DNA of 40,139 nt from an uncultured Clostridium sp. (GTDB lineage Bacteria; Bacillota; Clostridia; TANB77; CAG-508). Below, piece after piece: positions 39,010 to 40,139 of the stretch. Where the stretch lies: the NCBI GenBank assembly GCA_946497585.1, contig CAMMLF010000002.1, forward strand, positions 1-40,139. Reading direction: 5' to 3'. Each line of letters starts with the position of its first letter. Within the stretch, counting starts at the first letter, position 1. The notes beneath the pieces are model-generated. The model was not told the origin of the DNA. It saw only the letters and a program-made list of their open reading frames with translations, and did not search any database. The position numbers were made by a program, and so were the translations under genes.

Positions 39010-39189
39010 TTAAAAAGCTGGTTCAAACACTCCAACAGCCTCTACGTGCCCATCACTGTCATAAGTAGCTGTAATATATGGTTTTTTGTCTAGTCCTAAC
39101 TCTGCGGCTGAACTAGCTCCAAAACTATCTAAAATTCTGTTTTGTACCTCAGTTGTAAGTTCGCTGAAAAATATGTTTCTTGTTTCCAT
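39010..39189 (-). CDS. 59-aa protein upstream of the structured RNA
   Basis: Preferred start METRNIFFSEL at 39,189, 8 nt behind GGGAG; an ATG two codons earlier is possible. Mixed composition (LTTEVQNRILDSFGASSAAELG, then strands PYITATYDSDGHVEAVGVFEPAF). It has a class 2 promoter of its own and sits between that promoter and the ~300-nt structured RNA. A small alpha/beta protein; it could bind or work with the RNA, but nothing in the sequence proves it. Confidence 0.6.
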   Translation of the reverse strand: METRNIFFSELTTEVQNRILDSFGASSAAELGLDKKPYITATYDSDGHVEAVGVFEPAF

Positions 39190-39234
39190 ACTCATCTCTC
39201 CCTTCAACTTTTATTTTATTTTTTCTATAATATT

Positions 39235-39263
39235 ATTATAGCAAAAATCGCGCGAAAAATCAA
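39235..39263 (-). promoter_or_regulatory. Class 2 promoter h (minus strand)
   Basis: Minus strand TTGATT, 17-bp spacer, TATAAT, then ATATTATAGAAA. Same layout as the tRNA-region promoters but inverted. Confidence 0.75.
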
Positions 39264-39389
39264 ATTTTTTAAAGAAAAATTAGTGCGAAAAAGAATTTGA
39301 CAAAGAGTGAGTAGTTTGCTACACCCCTCCCTCTCTTCCTCCAACCGCCCTCGAAACCCTAAACCTGCTTTTTCGACTACTTCTGCGTA

Positions 39390-40139
39390 CTACAAAACTT
39401 ATACTTATTATTATATTTATAATACTATTCTTTACTATTCTATTCTTTATATTATATTTATATTATTTACTTTATTATACTTTATACTTTTATTATGTTA
39501 TTTTATTACATTTCTTATTTTATTTTTCATTTTATTTTTTTATTATATTTTATACCACTTATTATATTGTTTATTTTTATTATATTTTTACTTTATATTA
39601 TTCTATTTCTTATTATTTTATTCTTTATACTATATTTATATTACTTATCTTACTATACTTTATATTCTTATATTCTTTATTTTATATTATCCTTATTATT
39701 TTATTCCTTTTTTATTTTTATTTTTATTATATACTTTTATACTATTATTTTATGTTATATTCTTTATATTACTGTCCTTTATTACTTTATTTTCTTATTA
39801 TATTATTATATTATATTATTATATAACATTATATTATAAATTCTATTTATAATATTATTCCTTATATTCTTATTTTATATTTGTATTTATAATACTTATA
39901 TAAGTAGTAATTATTATTAAAGAAATACTTTATTATATAATTTTCTTTTCTTATTTTATTTATATTATTTATTATAGAATTATATTCTTTTAACTTATTA
40001 TTATAATTCTTATTTTTTTCTATTATATTTTTTATATTATAATAATTACAGTATTCTATATAAGAATTTTCTTTATTGTTTATTATATAAATACTATTAT
40101 ACATTATAATTCTCCTTATATATTATTAGATTATATTAT
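39390..40139. other. Nearly pure A/T low-complexity tract
   Basis: About 750 bp to the window end with hardly any G on the plus strand, a few C, and T in large excess. It has irregular repeats: for example the block at 39,442-39,487 is similar to 39,620-39,665 with a handful of T/C changes. Plus-strand open frames here are Tyr/Leu/Ile/Phe chains without ribosome sites and are not called. It may be an AT-rich replication or packaging region, a decayed purine-rich coding stretch on the minus strand, or an assembly artefact. Confidence 0.6.
39862..40104 (-). CDS. Low-complexity Asn/Tyr/Ile/Lys-rich ORF
   Basis: 80 aa on the minus strand with ATG at 40,104, 7 nt behind AAGGAG, the only good ribosome site in the A/T tract. 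The product is almost only Asn, Tyr, Ile, Lys and Glu (MYNSIYIINNKENSYIEYCN onward), so composition is set by base bias. It may be a real but extreme gene, a fragment of a decayed one, or chance. No family can be recognised. Confidence 0.3.
   Translation of the reverse strand: MYNSIYIINNKENSYIEYCNYYNIKNIIEKNKNYNNKLKEYNSIINNINKIRKENYIIKYFFNNNYYLYKYYKYKYKIRI

Noticed and set aside
39297..39325. Plus-strand promoter at TTGACA
   Set aside because: The -35 is perfect but the 17-bp-spaced -10 would be TACACC, and no credible gene follows.
39307..39852. Plus-strand 181-codon Tyr/Leu/Ile/Phe ORF
   Set aside because: Composition simply reflects T-rich low-complexity DNA; no Shine-Dalgarno and no domain.

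Overview
The window is part of an AT-rich double-stranded DNA tailed-phage genome. The order of the minus-strand genes is the classic head-to-tail module: zinc-ribbon terminase partners, large terminase, portal, protease/scaffold, capsid, neck, tail tube, tape measure and distal tail protein. A very long tape measure (3257 aa), a Dit-like protein and no sheath gene point to a siphovirus with a long flexible tail, roughly 0.5 micrometre by the usual 1.5 angstrom per residue rule. Strong Shine-Dalgarno sites, near-consensus sigma-A promoters with 17-bp spacers and the low GC suggest a low-GC Bacillota host. That host call is inference. No integrase or clear lysogeny repressor is visible.

Layout. 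(1) 1-26,807, minus strand: one long late transcription unit read right to left from a strong promoter at 26,965-26,993. It has a ~150-nt leader, a coupled 19-aa leader ORF, and intrinsic terminators or hairpins that appear to set expression steps after the capsid gene, the tail tube gene and its paralogue. (2) 26,994-34,620, plus strand: an early region of small genes. Most are built as cassettes of TTGACA-N17-TATAAT promoter, extended Shine-Dalgarno, short gene and terminator overlapping the stop codon. Between cassettes lies a recurrent intergenic element bounded by TTATGTAAAC and GTTTACATAA with a GC-rich core. Products include a DEDDh exonuclease, a deoxyribonucleotidase-like HAD protein, a secreted glucosaminidase-like protein, an HExxH metallopeptidase, a GIY-YIG-like protein, a possible PD-(D/E)XK nuclease and several small membrane proteins. 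(3) 34,700-37,520: an AGCTGG repeat cluster, one small gene, an unassigned structured RNA and 13 recognisable tRNA genes plus tRNA-like fragments, driven by a second promoter class. (4) 37,520-38,580: a candidate small RNA and two genes of a charged-tail family. (5) 38,672-39,263, minus strand: a short gene followed by about 300 nt of unidentified structured RNA and a terminator. (6) 39,390-40,139: a nearly pure A/T, low-complexity stretch, with one oddly composed ORF that has a good ribosome binding site.

Functional logic: the divergent promoters around 27.0-27.3 kb separate late virion genes from early host-takeover and nucleotide/DNA-metabolism genes. The tRNAs and structured RNAs form their own block. 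The most unusual parts are the repeated cassette architecture with its hairpin-like repeat family, the unassigned structured RNAs, the tandem tail tube paralogues, and the terminal A/T-only tract.
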